From Lactococcus sp. dk101 (GTDB lineage Bacteria; Bacillota; Bacilli; Lactobacillales; Streptococcaceae), in contig NZ_WITI01000001.1 of assembly GCF_009601055.1 (NCBI RefSeq), forward strand, positions 307,671-371,670: 64,000 nt of DNA, in the 5' to 3' direction. This document shows positions 52,190-59,672 of the stretch, in pieces. Numbering within the stretch: the stretch's first letter is position 1; every line of letters begins with the position of its first letter. Below the pieces are notes generated by a model. It was not told where the DNA came from and searched no databases. It worked only from the letters and a program-made list of their open reading frames with translations. Made by a program: the position numbers and the translations under genes.

Positions 52190-54658
52190 ATGACAATTAA
52201 AGAAAAAATTATTGAATTATTAAAAAATCACCCAGAAGACCGCTTTTCAATAGAAGCGTTAGCGCTGGAATTGAAAGTAAAACAAGCAAAAGATTTTAAA
52301 GAAATGGTTAAAACACTGGCCATGCTTGACGGTGAAGGGAAACTTCATTTTACAGATGAGGGAAAAATCCAAGCAACGCAAGCACCTAAAAATCAGCCCA
52401 AAGCCTTGGTATCTGGAATTTTCCATGCCAATGCGAATGGGTTTGGTTTTGTGACCATTGATGCAGAAGAAGACGATGTCTTTATTGCCAAAGGCAAGAC
52501 AAAATTTGCACTTGACGGCGATGAAGTTGAGATTGAATTGACCAAAAATGGCAACCCACTGAAAGCACAAAGTGCTGAGGGTCATGTTGTGCAAATCTTG
52601 CAACACCAAATTCATCAAGTTGTTGGACTTTACCACCAATTCAGCAAAAAGGAAGCCAAAGAAAAAGGGGGACTCGGTTTTGTCAAATCACGAAACAAAA
52701 AGTTACCTTATCAGGTTCTTGTCAGCGCTGACGGCATCAAAGCTGAGGACAAAGCAGTGGTTCGTGTGGAAATCACACAATGCCCGTCTGCTGAATTTCC
52801 AGAAACAATGCGTGGGGCCATCACTGAAATTGTTGGTCAAGACACCGACGCTGGCATTGATGTTTTAGAAATCCTTGCCTCAATGGATATTCGTTCAGAA
52901 TTTCCAAAAGATGTCATTGACGAAGCCAATCGTGTGCCTTCTGAGGTGCTAGACAGTGATGTGGCTGGTCGTGTGGATTATCGGAATGAAATTACCTTTA
53001 CGATTGATGGCGCAGATGCAAAAGATTTGGACGATGCCGTTCATGCTAAACGCCTTGAAAATGGTAATTTTGAGTTGGGTGTCCATATCGCTGATGTTTC
53101 GCATTATGTGACAGAAGGTTCAAGTCTTGACCGCGAAGCATATGAGCGTGCAACGTCAGTATATGTGACCGACCGTGTTGTTCCAATGCTGCCTGAACGC
53201 CTGTCAAATGGGATTTGTTCGCTCAATCCAAGAGTCAATCGTTTGACACAATCTTGTGTTATGGAAATCACACCACAAGGAAAAGTCGTTAATTATCAGA
53301 TTTCACAATCCATGATTAAAACAACGGAACGCATGACTTATGATGATGTCAATTTGATGATTGCAAAAGATCCGTCAGCGCTGACAAAATATGCAGCGAT
53401 TGCGGAATCTGTTGAAATCATGACCGAATTACACGGCATTCTTGAAAAAATGCGTCAGAAACGTGGTGCTATCAATTTTGATACGGTAGAAGCAAAAATC
53501 ATCGTTGATGAAAAGGGATTACCTGTTGACATTCGCAAACGCACACGTGGAACAGCAGAACGCATGATTGAGTCCTTTATGCTGGCTGCCAATGAAACAG
53601 TTGCGTCTGATTTTGAAAAACGCCAACTGCCTTTCATTTATCGTATTCACGAACATCCCAAAGAAGACCGTTTGCAACGCTTCATCGATTTTGCTTCAAC
53701 ATTTGGCATGAAAATTTCGGGAACTGCACAACACATGACGCAAACGGCCTTGCAAGATTTCTTGAACAAAGCTAAAGGAAAACCGGGCGAAATGGTGCTT
53801 TCAACCATGTTGTTGCGTTCAATGCAACAAGCCAAATATTCAGAAAATAATGCTGGTCACTTTGGACTTGCTGCTGACAATTATACCCACTTTACATCGC
53901 CTATCCGTCGTTATCCTGACTTGTTGGTTCATCGTCTCATTCGAGTAATGGCGCATCCAACATCAAAAGACATTGAAAAATGGGAAGAACGCATTCCTGA
54001 AATGGCTCAACACACCAGCAATCGTGAACGCCGTGCTGTTGATGCTGAGCGTGAAGTTGAAAAAATGAAGAAAGCTGAATTCATGTCAACGCACGTGGAC
54101 GAAGAATTCGACGCTACTGTCGCTTCAGTGACTCGTTTTGGTATGTTTGTCGAACTTGACAATACTATCGAAGGTTTGGTTCATATTTCGACCATTAAAA
54201 ATGATTATATGACATATCAAGAACGAAGCTTGACACTGGTTGGTGAACGTTCTGGCAAGGTCTTTCGCATTGGTCAACCGATCAAAGTGAAACTTGTCAG
54301 AGCTGACAAGCTGACTGGCGATATTGACTTTGAATATTTGCCAAGTGACTTTGACGTGATTGAAAAAGCAGCCAAATCAAAAGGAAAATCACGCCGCCGC
54401 CCCAAATCAGACGACAAGAAAGACAAACAAGACAAACAAGCTCGTCCTGAAAAAGCATCATCAGACAAACGTAAAAAACCAATGGACAAAAAACAAAAGC
54501 CATTGAACCAAAAAAAGAAAAATAATCATCAAAAACAAACGACAGACTTCAATCCTAAAAACAAGTCTAAAAAGCCTACTGAGCAAGTGAAAGCTAAATC
54601 CAAAGGACAAGCGAAAAAGAAAACGGCTCATCCTTATACCATCAAAACAAGAGGCTAA
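52190..54658 (+). CDS. rnr: Ribonuclease R
   Basis: The 822-residue 3'-to-5' exoribonuclease degrades structured RNA and takes part in tmRNA/SmpB-linked decay. It has an N-terminal winged helix, cold-shock OB domains (ANGFGFVTIDAEEDDVFI), the RNB catalytic domain with the Asp cluster in TIDGADAKDLDDAV, an S1 domain (about 630-715, FDATVASVTRFGMFVELDN) and a very basic Lys-rich tail of about 95 residues. GAGG precedes the ATG. It contains a perfect palindrome at 54295 and one-mismatch copies at 52720 and 53373. Confidence 0.96.
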   Translation: MTIKEKIIELLKNHPEDRFSIEALALELKVKQAKDFKEMVKTLAMLDGEGKLHFTDEGKIQATQAPKNQPKALVSGIFHANANGFGFVTIDAEEDDVFIAKGKTKFALDGDEVEIELTKNGNPLKAQSAEGHVVQILQHQIHQVVGLYHQFSKKEAKEKGGLGFVKSRNKKLPYQVLVSADGIKAEDKAVVRVEITQCPSAEFPETMRGAITEIVGQDTDAGIDVLEILASMDIRSEFPKDVIDEANRVPSEVLDSDVAGRVDYRNEITFTIDGADAKDLDDAVHAKRLENGNFELGVHIADVSHYVTEGSSLDREAYERATSVYVTDRVVPMLPERLSNGICSLNPRVNRLTQSCVMEITPQGKVVNYQISQSMIKTTERMTYDDVNLMIAKDPSALTKYAAIAESVEIMTELHGILEKMRQKRGAINFDTVEAKIIVDEKGLPVDIRKRTRGTAERMIESFMLAANETVASDFEKRQLPFIYRIHEHPKEDRLQRFIDFASTFGMKISGTAQHMTQTALQDFLNKAKGKPGEMVLSTMLLRSMQQAKYSENNAGHFGLAADNYTHFTSPIRRYPDLLVHRLIRVMAHPTSKDIEKWEERIPEMAQHTSNRERRAVDAEREVEKMKKAEFMSTHVDEEFDATVASVTRFGMFVELDNTIEGLVHISTIKNDYMTYQERSLTLVGERSGKVFRIGQPIKVKLVRADKLTGDIDFEYLPSDFDVIEKAAKSKGKSRRRPKSDDKKDKQDKQARPEKASSDKRKKPMDKKQKPLNQKKKNNHQKQTTDFNPKNKSKKPTEQVKAKSKGQAKKKTAHPYTIKTRG
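54295..54308. repeat. Palindrome TGTCAG-AG-CTGACA, in rnr
   Basis: Perfect arms, extended to CTTGTCAG-AG-CTGACAAG; encodes Leu-Val-Arg-Ala-Asp-Lys, in the less common frame. Confidence 0.95.
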
Positions 54659-54802
54659 TGTTTCGTCAATAAAATTTTGAGGTTAAGAGCTGACATTTGA
54701 CCAAAAATAAGTTATGATATTTAGAGATTTAGACGAATTTAATTTTAAAATCGTCCAGATTTTATGAGTAATACAGGATAAAAAATGTGAAAGAAGAAAC
54801 GC

Positions 54803-55393
54803 ATGTTAGATGCATTAAATCTTAAAAAAACAGCACTCGTCATGATTGATTTACAAAAAGGTATTGCACTTAATCCCCATCTGGCTCCTTATTCAAGCCA
54901 AGAAGTGTTGGAGAAAAATCAAAGGCTTGTCAATCATCTGCAAGACACAGAAGCGTTGATTGTCTGCGTTCATGTCGAAAATTATGGCCCAGAACGCTTG
55001 CAAGCACTGACAGAAAATGGTCCCTTGTCACAGGCAGATGTACCAGATGATTTTAGTCATTTCATCTTGCCGATTGCTCAAGATAAAGCTGCCAAAAATG
55101 TCATTCATGTCAAGAAACACAACTGGGGCGCATTTTATGGTACGGATTTAGATGTGCAACTCAGAAGACGCGGGATTGATACCATTTTGTTGACTGGAGT
55201 AGCGACGAGTATTGGATGTGATACTACGGCTAGAGAAGCCTATCAGGCTGATTATCAGGTTATTGCTGTTGAAGATGCCATGACAGACTTTAATGGTGAC
55301 CTTCATCATGCCATTGTCAAGCATATTTTTGGTCGCTTGGGATTGGTTAGAAAAACGGAAGAAGTGGTTGATTTAATCCATTCATCTATATAA
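54803..55393 (+). CDS. Isochorismatase-family cysteine hydrolase
   Basis: The 196-residue protein has the isochorismatase fold with the catalytic triad region: Asp in ALVMIDLQKGI, Lys in VKKHNWGAFYGTDLD, and Cys in LTGVATSIGCDTTAREAYQADYQV. Members hydrolyse amides such as nicotinamide or N-carbamoyl compounds; the substrate cannot be assigned. It starts at ATG 54803 behind AAGAAG, with a possible promoter TTGACC/TATGAT at about 54698-54720. The EEP gene follows 14 bases after it. Confidence 0.85.
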   Translation: MLDALNLKKTALVMIDLQKGIALNPHLAPYSSQEVLEKNQRLVNHLQDTEALIVCVHVENYGPERLQALTENGPLSQADVPDDFSHFILPIAQDKAAKNVIHVKKHNWGAFYGTDLDVQLRRRGIDTILLTGVATSIGCDTTAREAYQADYQVIAVEDAMTDFNGDLHHAIVKHIFGRLGLVRKTEEVVDLIHSSI

Positions 55394-55407
55394 ATTTTGG
55401 AGAAAAA

Positions 55408-56466
55408 ATGAAAAAGTTTTGGAAAACAACAGCCAAAGTCGTAGGAGGACTGGTTGGCGTATTGCTTTTAGTGGTTGTAGCTTATGTCATTTATGCTTAT
55501 GCTCAATATCATCGGATACCAGATAATGTCAAACAGACGGTTGACAACAATCAAACAACACAAGTTGAGTTAGGTAAATCTTATAAAATGATGACCTTCA
55601 ATATTGGCTACGGCTCATATCCACCTAGCTTTAGTTTCTTTATGGACGGCGGGCCAGACGTGCGTGCTTATTCAAAAGCATCGGTAGAATCTGCTATCAA
55701 TGAAGATATTCGTCTCATCAAGAAGGAAAATCCTGATTTCGGAAATATCCAAGAAATTGACTGGGAAGGCGACCGTTCACGTCAGGTCAATGAACCTCAA
55801 ATGGTCAGAAATGCACTCCCTGAATACGGGTCAGTGCTGACACAAAATTACGACTCAGCCTATCTCTTTTATCCTGTGACAGATCCGATTGGAAAAGCAA
55901 AATCAGGGATTTTAACTTACTCAAAATACGAAATCAACAAGGCAACGCGTTATCAACTGCCGATGGAGACGAATTTTAATAAGTTCTTTGATTTGGATCG
56001 TGCCTTTAGTGTGAGTGAGTTACCTATTAAAAATTCGAACAAGAAATTTGTCATCTTTAATACGCATCTTTCAGCCTTTATCAAAGACCAAAAAATTCAA
56101 CGCAATCAACTTTTGACGCTGTTTAAAGCCATGCAAAAATACGTTGATGCAGGCGATTATGTGATTTGTGGAGCTGATTATAATCATGCTTTGGCAGGAG
56201 AGGCACATAACGAACTGACATGGATGAAGACATTTCCGACAGAAGATTTGACCAAGGGCATGCGCGTGGTTGCGCCAACAAATGCACCGACGGTTCGCTC
56301 ACTTGATCATCCTTATGATCAGAAGTCACCTCAAAATATTTTTGGTATCATTGACGGCTATTTGGTCTCAAGCAATATCAAAGATCTATCAGTAAAAACC
56401 ATTGACAATGAGTTTAAATCATCCGACCATCAACCCGTCGTGATGAATTTCCAACTGGAAAAATAA
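55408..56466 (+). CDS. Membrane-anchored endonuclease/exonuclease/phosphatase-family protein
   Basis: The 352-residue protein has one N-terminal membrane helix (TAKVVGGLVGVLLLVVVAYVIYAYA) and an EEP domain outside the membrane: MTFNIGYG with the metal Asn, IQEIDWEG with the metal Glu, FNTHLSAF, CGADYNHAL with the Asp/Asn pair, GIIDGYLVSS and SSDHQPVVM with the final Asp-His. It may be a phosphodiesterase or phosphatase acting on lipids or nucleotides at the surface. It forms a likely two-gene unit with the preceding hydrolase. GGAG precedes the start. Confidence 0.87.
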   Translation: MKKFWKTTAKVVGGLVGVLLLVVVAYVIYAYAQYHRIPDNVKQTVDNNQTTQVELGKSYKMMTFNIGYGSYPPSFSFFMDGGPDVRAYSKASVESAINEDIRLIKKENPDFGNIQEIDWEGDRSRQVNEPQMVRNALPEYGSVLTQNYDSAYLFYPVTDPIGKAKSGILTYSKYEINKATRYQLPMETNFNKFFDLDRAFSVSELPIKNSNKKFVIFNTHLSAFIKDQKIQRNQLLTLFKAMQKYVDAGDYVICGADYNHALAGEAHNELTWMKTFPTEDLTKGMRVVAPTNAPTVRSLDHPYDQKSPQNIFGIIDGYLVSSNIKDLSVKTIDNEFKSSDHQPVVMNFQLEK

Positions 56467-56488
56467 AAAGACCGAAAGGTCTTTTTTT
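56465..56488. terminator. Bidirectional terminator with GAAA tetraloop
   Basis: AAAAAGACC and GGTCTTTTT pair over 9 bp with a GAAA loop. It serves the EEP gene and the convergent prenyltransferase gene, whose stop codon overlaps the T-run. Confidence 0.93.
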
Positions 56489-57437
56489 AATGCCAAGCGC
56501 GAATGAGTATGCCGATGAGAAGCGACAATGCAAGCGAGCCGTTGTATAAGATTAAATTTTCGATTTGATAATGGAAAGTTTCTGATTTGACCTGTTTGGC
56601 TAAGAATTTTTTCATGTTGCGGTAGATAAATGGAATGATTAAGACCATCAGCGCTGACGACAAGGGTAAGATGCCAAAGGCAAAAGCAATCAAGATGCAG
56701 AGTCCAGGGAAGATATACATGACGGTATATAATTTTAGTGACCATGGCACAGTTAAATAAAAAGGCAAGGTATAACGACCATTTCGAATGTCCTGATCCA
56801 AGTCACAGATGTTATCAGATAACATGACGTTGAAGTTCTGGAAGAAACACATCATGCCAACTATGGCAATCGGGATTAAAATCCCCAAATCCCATCTCCA
56901 ATTCATGACCCAGCCGTCAAAGCTGATGAAAAAATAACCCTTATCAAATGAATTGATGTAAACAGCTAGGAAAAATCCGAAAAAGCCTTCACATAGGCCT
57001 GCTAAAATTTCGCCCAAAGGGAAGCGACTGAAAGCAAAAGGCCCAAATGTATAAAAAATGGCAACCAAAAAACAAAGCCCACCGATAGGTAAAATGGCTA
57101 AATTGGTTAAGAAAAGCACAATAATCCCAACGATAATGTCAATCCCCAAAAGGATCATACAAATCGTGAAAGCGAGTTTTGGATTGATGTTACGATTGGA
57201 AATGATATTTTCGCGCGTTTTATATTCAGGATCTAATGCCTTGTAATAATCCATCAAATTATTCCATGCACTGACGAAAAGATTGATGGCAGCAAGTCCG
57301 ACCAAAAATAAAAGCGTGGCTAATAAATGAAAACTCTTGAAATACCAAAGCGAAAACATAATTCCAGCAAAAGGCGATAATAAGGCCACCGGCAAAGTTT
57401 GAATGCGGGTGAAATTAAGAAAAGTTTTAAAGTTCAT
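56487..57437 (-). CDS. UbiA-family prenyltransferase, MenA-like
   Basis: The 316-residue membrane protein has about eight or nine helices and both acidic motifs of UbiA enzymes: NNLMDYYKALD after helix 2 and DNICDLDQDIRNGRYTLP after helix 6. The second motif with NGR resembles MenA, which prenylates 1,4-dihydroxy-2-naphthoate in menaquinone synthesis. No other men gene is in the window, so MenA is probable but not certain. ATG at 57437 lies six bases after the -10 box without a ribosome site, so it may be translated from a leaderless mRNA; TTG at 57443 is an alternative. Confidence 0.82.
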   Translation of the reverse strand: MNFKTFLNFTRIQTLPVALLSPFAGIMFSLWYFKSFHLLATLLFLVGLAAINLFVSAWNNLMDYYKALDPEYKTRENIISNRNINPKLAFTICMILLGIDIIVGIIVLFLTNLAILPIGGLCFLVAIFYTFGPFAFSRFPLGEILAGLCEGFFGFFLAVYINSFDKGYFFISFDGWVMNWRWDLGILIPIAIVGMMCFFQNFNVMLSDNICDLDQDIRNGRYTLPFYLTVPWSLKLYTVMYIFPGLCILIAFAFGILPLSSALMVLIIPFIYRNMKKFLAKQVKSETFHYQIENLILYNGSLALSLLIGILIRAWH

Positions 57438-57443
57438 GACCAA

Positions 57444-57452
57444 ATTATAACA
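57444..57452 (-). promoter_or_regulatory. Extended -10 promoter of the prenyltransferase gene, probable leaderless start
   Basis: On the minus strand TGTTATAAT ends six bases before the ATG. Confidence 0.7.
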
Positions 57453-57510
57453 GATTATATCTGAAAACGCTTGTTTTTACTGGAAATCATAACTGACAAC
57501 AATTTATTTG

Positions 57511-57541
57511 ACAAAAGAAAAACTTGTCACTACTGACAAGC
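57511..57541 (-). terminator. Terminator of the DUF2798-like gene built on a near-palindrome
   Basis: On the minus strand CTTGTCA-GTAG-TGACAAG is followed by TTTTTCTTTT. The hairpin is a one-mismatch copy of the genome palindrome (57525-57538). Confidence 0.85.
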
Positions 57542-57547
57542 CCATCA

Positions 57548-58111
57548 TCAAGCGACTTGACGCGTCGCAGCTTTCTTTTCTCTGAAGAGGAAAGAAAATA
57601 TTTTTTTGACCAAAGGTTGAATGAAGAAAAGTTGTGCAAAAAATGCAAAGGGAAGATTATAACAAATGAGCTTGAGCCAGTTGGCAAGTAAAGTCAAAAA
57701 GTTAAAGCCATCTTGATAAGGATAAAAAGACCAGGCCGCAATAAAACTCATGGCAGGACACATCAGACTGACTGTCACAAAAATCATGGTGGTTTGAACT
57801 AAAAGCGGGTGCGAACTTTCAGGTTGAGCCAGCTGCATGGTGCGTTTTAAAGCATATTTCCCGACGAAGGCAACTTCTAAAGTAAAGGCGAAAATAATTT
57901 CAATGACAATAACTGCCCAAATCGGTAGGAAAGTCCCAAACATATAGAGTCCACCTTGAGCATGAATGGCAGCTAGAACAGAAGAAGTATGCGTGATGGT
58001 CATGGCAGAACTGCCATTGATGACATACACGCTGTAGAAAACGAATGCAAGAACGGTGAAAAAGACTGTGATAAAAGTGAAAACGAGTGTTTGAAAATTG
58101 TTTTTTGGCAA
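57548..58111 (-). CDS. DUF2798-like four-helix membrane protein
   Basis: The 187-residue protein has four membrane helices arranged as two similar halves; each half has a segment like TFITVFFTVLAFVFYSVYVI or TTMIFVTVSLMCPAMSFIAAW, consistent with two DUF2798 units. The C-terminus is basic. It starts with TTG at 58111 behind AGGAGG. The gene has a consensus promoter and a long structured leader, so it appears tightly controlled. Its function is unknown. Confidence 0.72.
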   Translation of the reverse strand: MPKNNFQTLVFTFITVFFTVLAFVFYSVYVINGSSAMTITHTSSVLAAIHAQGGLYMFGTFLPIWAVIVIEIIFAFTLEVAFVGKYALKRTMQLAQPESSHPLLVQTTMIFVTVSLMCPAMSFIAAWSFYPYQDGFNFLTLLANWLKLICYNLPFAFFAQLFFIQPLVKKIFSFLFREKKAATRQVA

Positions 58112-58130
58112 AATGTCCTCCTAAAGACAG

Positions 58131-58244
58131 AAAAAAACACGCAGATTTGTTAGCCCGAAAGTCTGTACGGAAAGCATAATCATGTTCCGTTGCAGATTTA
58201 CGTGCTAAGCACTACGTGTATCCTCATGTGTAAATAAATTTTAT
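58131..58244 (-). ncRNA. Structured 5' leader, candidate riboswitch or attenuator
   Basis: Read on the minus strand, the leader has: P1 ACACG (58219-58215) pairing CGTGT (58141-58137); P2 GTGC-TTA-GCAC (58212-58202); P3 ACGGAA (58190-58185) with TTCCGT (58172-58167); P4 CAGA (58165-58162) with TCTG (58145-58142). P1 is followed at once by seven T residues. TTAGC of P2 can pair with GCTAA in the P4 loop as a pseudoknot. I do not recognise it as a known class. Confidence 0.6.
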
Positions 58245-58250
58245 TCTCTT

Positions 58251-58279
58251 ATTTTACAGGGATTGTAGCGGATTGTCAA
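58251..58279 (-). promoter_or_regulatory. Consensus promoter of the DUF2798-like gene
   Basis: On the minus strand TTGACA (58279-58274), 17 bp, TAAAAT (58256-58251). Transcription should start about 130 bases before the coding region. Confidence 0.85.
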
Positions 58280-58349
58280 AGAAATGGTTTAGAAATTTTA
58301 CTCAAAAAAGGAAAAGGCTTTCAAGATGATTACTTTTTTAAGAAATAAT

Positions 58350-58358
58350 TGCTATAAT
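58350..58358 (+). promoter_or_regulatory. Extended -10 promoter of the histidine phosphatase gene
   Basis: TGCTATAAT lies 31 bases before the start codon. Confidence 0.72.
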
Positions 58359-58389
58359 AAAGAGAGAATAAAATGAAGAAGAGGTCATT

Positions 58390-59085
58390 ATGGTTAATAT
58401 TTATTTAGTGCGACATGGAAAAACAATGTTTAACACGATTGGTCGGGCGCAAGGCTGGTCAGATACACCTTTGACAAAAGAAGGTGAAATTGGTGTCACT
58501 GAGCTTGGTCTGGGATTTAAAGCAGAAAGCATTAAATTTGATCGGGCTTATTCGTCTGACTCTGGTCGCACCATTCAAACAATGGGCTTCATCTTGAGTC
58601 ATTCAGACAATGAAGGCATTCCTTATCAGTACGATAAACGCATTCGCGAATGGTGTTTTGGTAGCTTTGATGGCGGTTATGACGGGGACTTGTTTGACGG
58701 TGTTTTACCTCGCATTTTCGTCGAAAAAGGTCAAGACGGCCAGATGAAATCTTATGAGGCAATTGCACAAGCCATTTATGAAGTAGATACGGCAGGCTGG
58801 GCAGAGACTTGGGAACAACTTTCAGGTCGTATTTTGACTGGTTTTAACGACATTGCCAAAGAAGCTGAGCGTTTAGACGCAAAAAATATTGTCATTGTCA
58901 GTCATGGCATGACCATTGGCACTTTTGTCAAACTGCTTGAGCCTGACCAACCACGTCCAAGAGGACTTGAAAATGGCTCTGTCACGCATTTGACTTATGC
59001 TGACGGACACTTTACTGTCGGAAAAGTTGGCGACTTGTCCTACCGTGAAACAGGTCGAAAAATCATGGCAAATCTCCCAAAATAA
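58390..59085 (+). CDS. Histidine phosphatase (phosphoglycerate mutase-like) protein
   Basis: The 231-residue protein has the LVRHGKTMFN motif with the phospho-acceptor His, the Arg/Glu region (IREWCFGSFDGGYDGD) and IVIVSHGMTIGTFVK with the second His. Its length and inserts fit broad-specificity GpmB-type phosphatases rather than glycolytic mutase. The substrate is unknown. It has a GAAGAGGTC ribosome site and a divergent neighbour with the structured leader. Confidence 0.87.
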   Translation: MVNIYLVRHGKTMFNTIGRAQGWSDTPLTKEGEIGVTELGLGFKAESIKFDRAYSSDSGRTIQTMGFILSHSDNEGIPYQYDKRIREWCFGSFDGGYDGDLFDGVLPRIFVEKGQDGQMKSYEAIAQAIYEVDTAGWAETWEQLSGRILTGFNDIAKEAERLDAKNIVIVSHGMTIGTFVKLLEPDQPRPRGLENGSVTHLTYADGHFTVGKVGDLSYRETGRKIMANLPK

Positions 59086-59100
59086 GATTATAATAAAAGA

Positions 59101-59526
59101 ATGAAATCAAAGTTTAAAAATATATTCAGCCAGTCTTGGCTGATTTTATATGTCAATGTGGCCCTATTTTTTTATGCAGTCAGTGAACTTCTCCATTATT
59201 TGATGGTTTATCCCAACTTTTTTTCCAGTTTTTTAAAACAGTTGTTTACCAATCTTTCCTTTATTTACTATAATAATACGCAAAGTTTGACCAACTGGCG
59301 TAACCTCGTTTTTATCGCCCTTCTGGTGATTGTGATTGGTCTTTTGGTGAGGTTCTGGCGATTTAGCTTTGTTCTTTTGGAGTGTATCGGCCTTTTTGTC
59401 TTGGCGGATTTCGCATTTCTTTATTTTAATAAAACAATCGGTCTTCAAGAGGGATTTATGGTGGCTGTTCTCATTGTTTCCCTCTTAAATATCTGGCAAA
59501 ACTCCCGTCAATTGGGGCTTTTATAA
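59101..59526 (+). CDS. Unrecognised four-helix membrane protein
   Basis: I do not recognise this 141-residue protein. It has four hydrophobic helices (about residues 13-36, 66-83, 86-106 and 117-133) and a Phe/Tyr/Asn-rich loop SFIYYNNTQSLTNWRN between the first two. TATAAT at 59089-59094 ends six bases before the ATG, and there is no ribosome site, so it may be read from a leaderless mRNA. It lies between the histidine phosphatase and the heat-shock operon, and its terminator is formed by the first CIRCE. Confidence 0.7.
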   Translation: MKSKFKNIFSQSWLILYVNVALFFYAVSELLHYLMVYPNFFSSFLKQLFTNLSFIYYNNTQSLTNWRNLVFIALLVIVIGLLVRFWRFSFVLLECIGLFVLADFAFLYFNKTIGLQEGFMVAVLIVSLLNIWQNSRQLGLL

Positions 59527-59531
59527 GAAAA

Positions 59532-59558
59532 TTAGCACTCTAAACAAAAGAGTGCTAA
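59532..59558. promoter_or_regulatory. CIRCE operator 1, also a terminator hairpin
   Basis: TTAGCACTC-N9-GAGTGCTAA is the exact HrcA-binding CIRCE consensus. It is followed by TTTTTT and lies five bases after the preceding stop codon, so the same inverted repeat can terminate upstream transcription. Confidence 0.95.
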
Positions 59559-59576
59559 TTTTTTGTGCTAATTTGC

Positions 59577-59605
59577 TTGACAGGCGAAAAAAAAAGCGAT
59601 ATAAT
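59577..59605 (+). promoter_or_regulatory. Promoter of the hrcA operon
   Basis: TTGACA, 17 bp containing A9, TATAAT, flanked on both sides by CIRCE copies. Confidence 0.93.
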
Positions 59606-59609
59606 AATT

Positions 59610-59636
59610 TTAGCACTTAAGGAAATAGAGTGCTAA
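59610..59636. promoter_or_regulatory. CIRCE operator 2
   Basis: TTAGCACTT-N9-GAGTGCTAA, one base off consensus in the left arm, placed over the transcription start. Confidence 0.93.
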
Positions 59637-59672
59637 TTGAAAAAGAAAATCAATGGAAAGTGAGGGCAGTCA

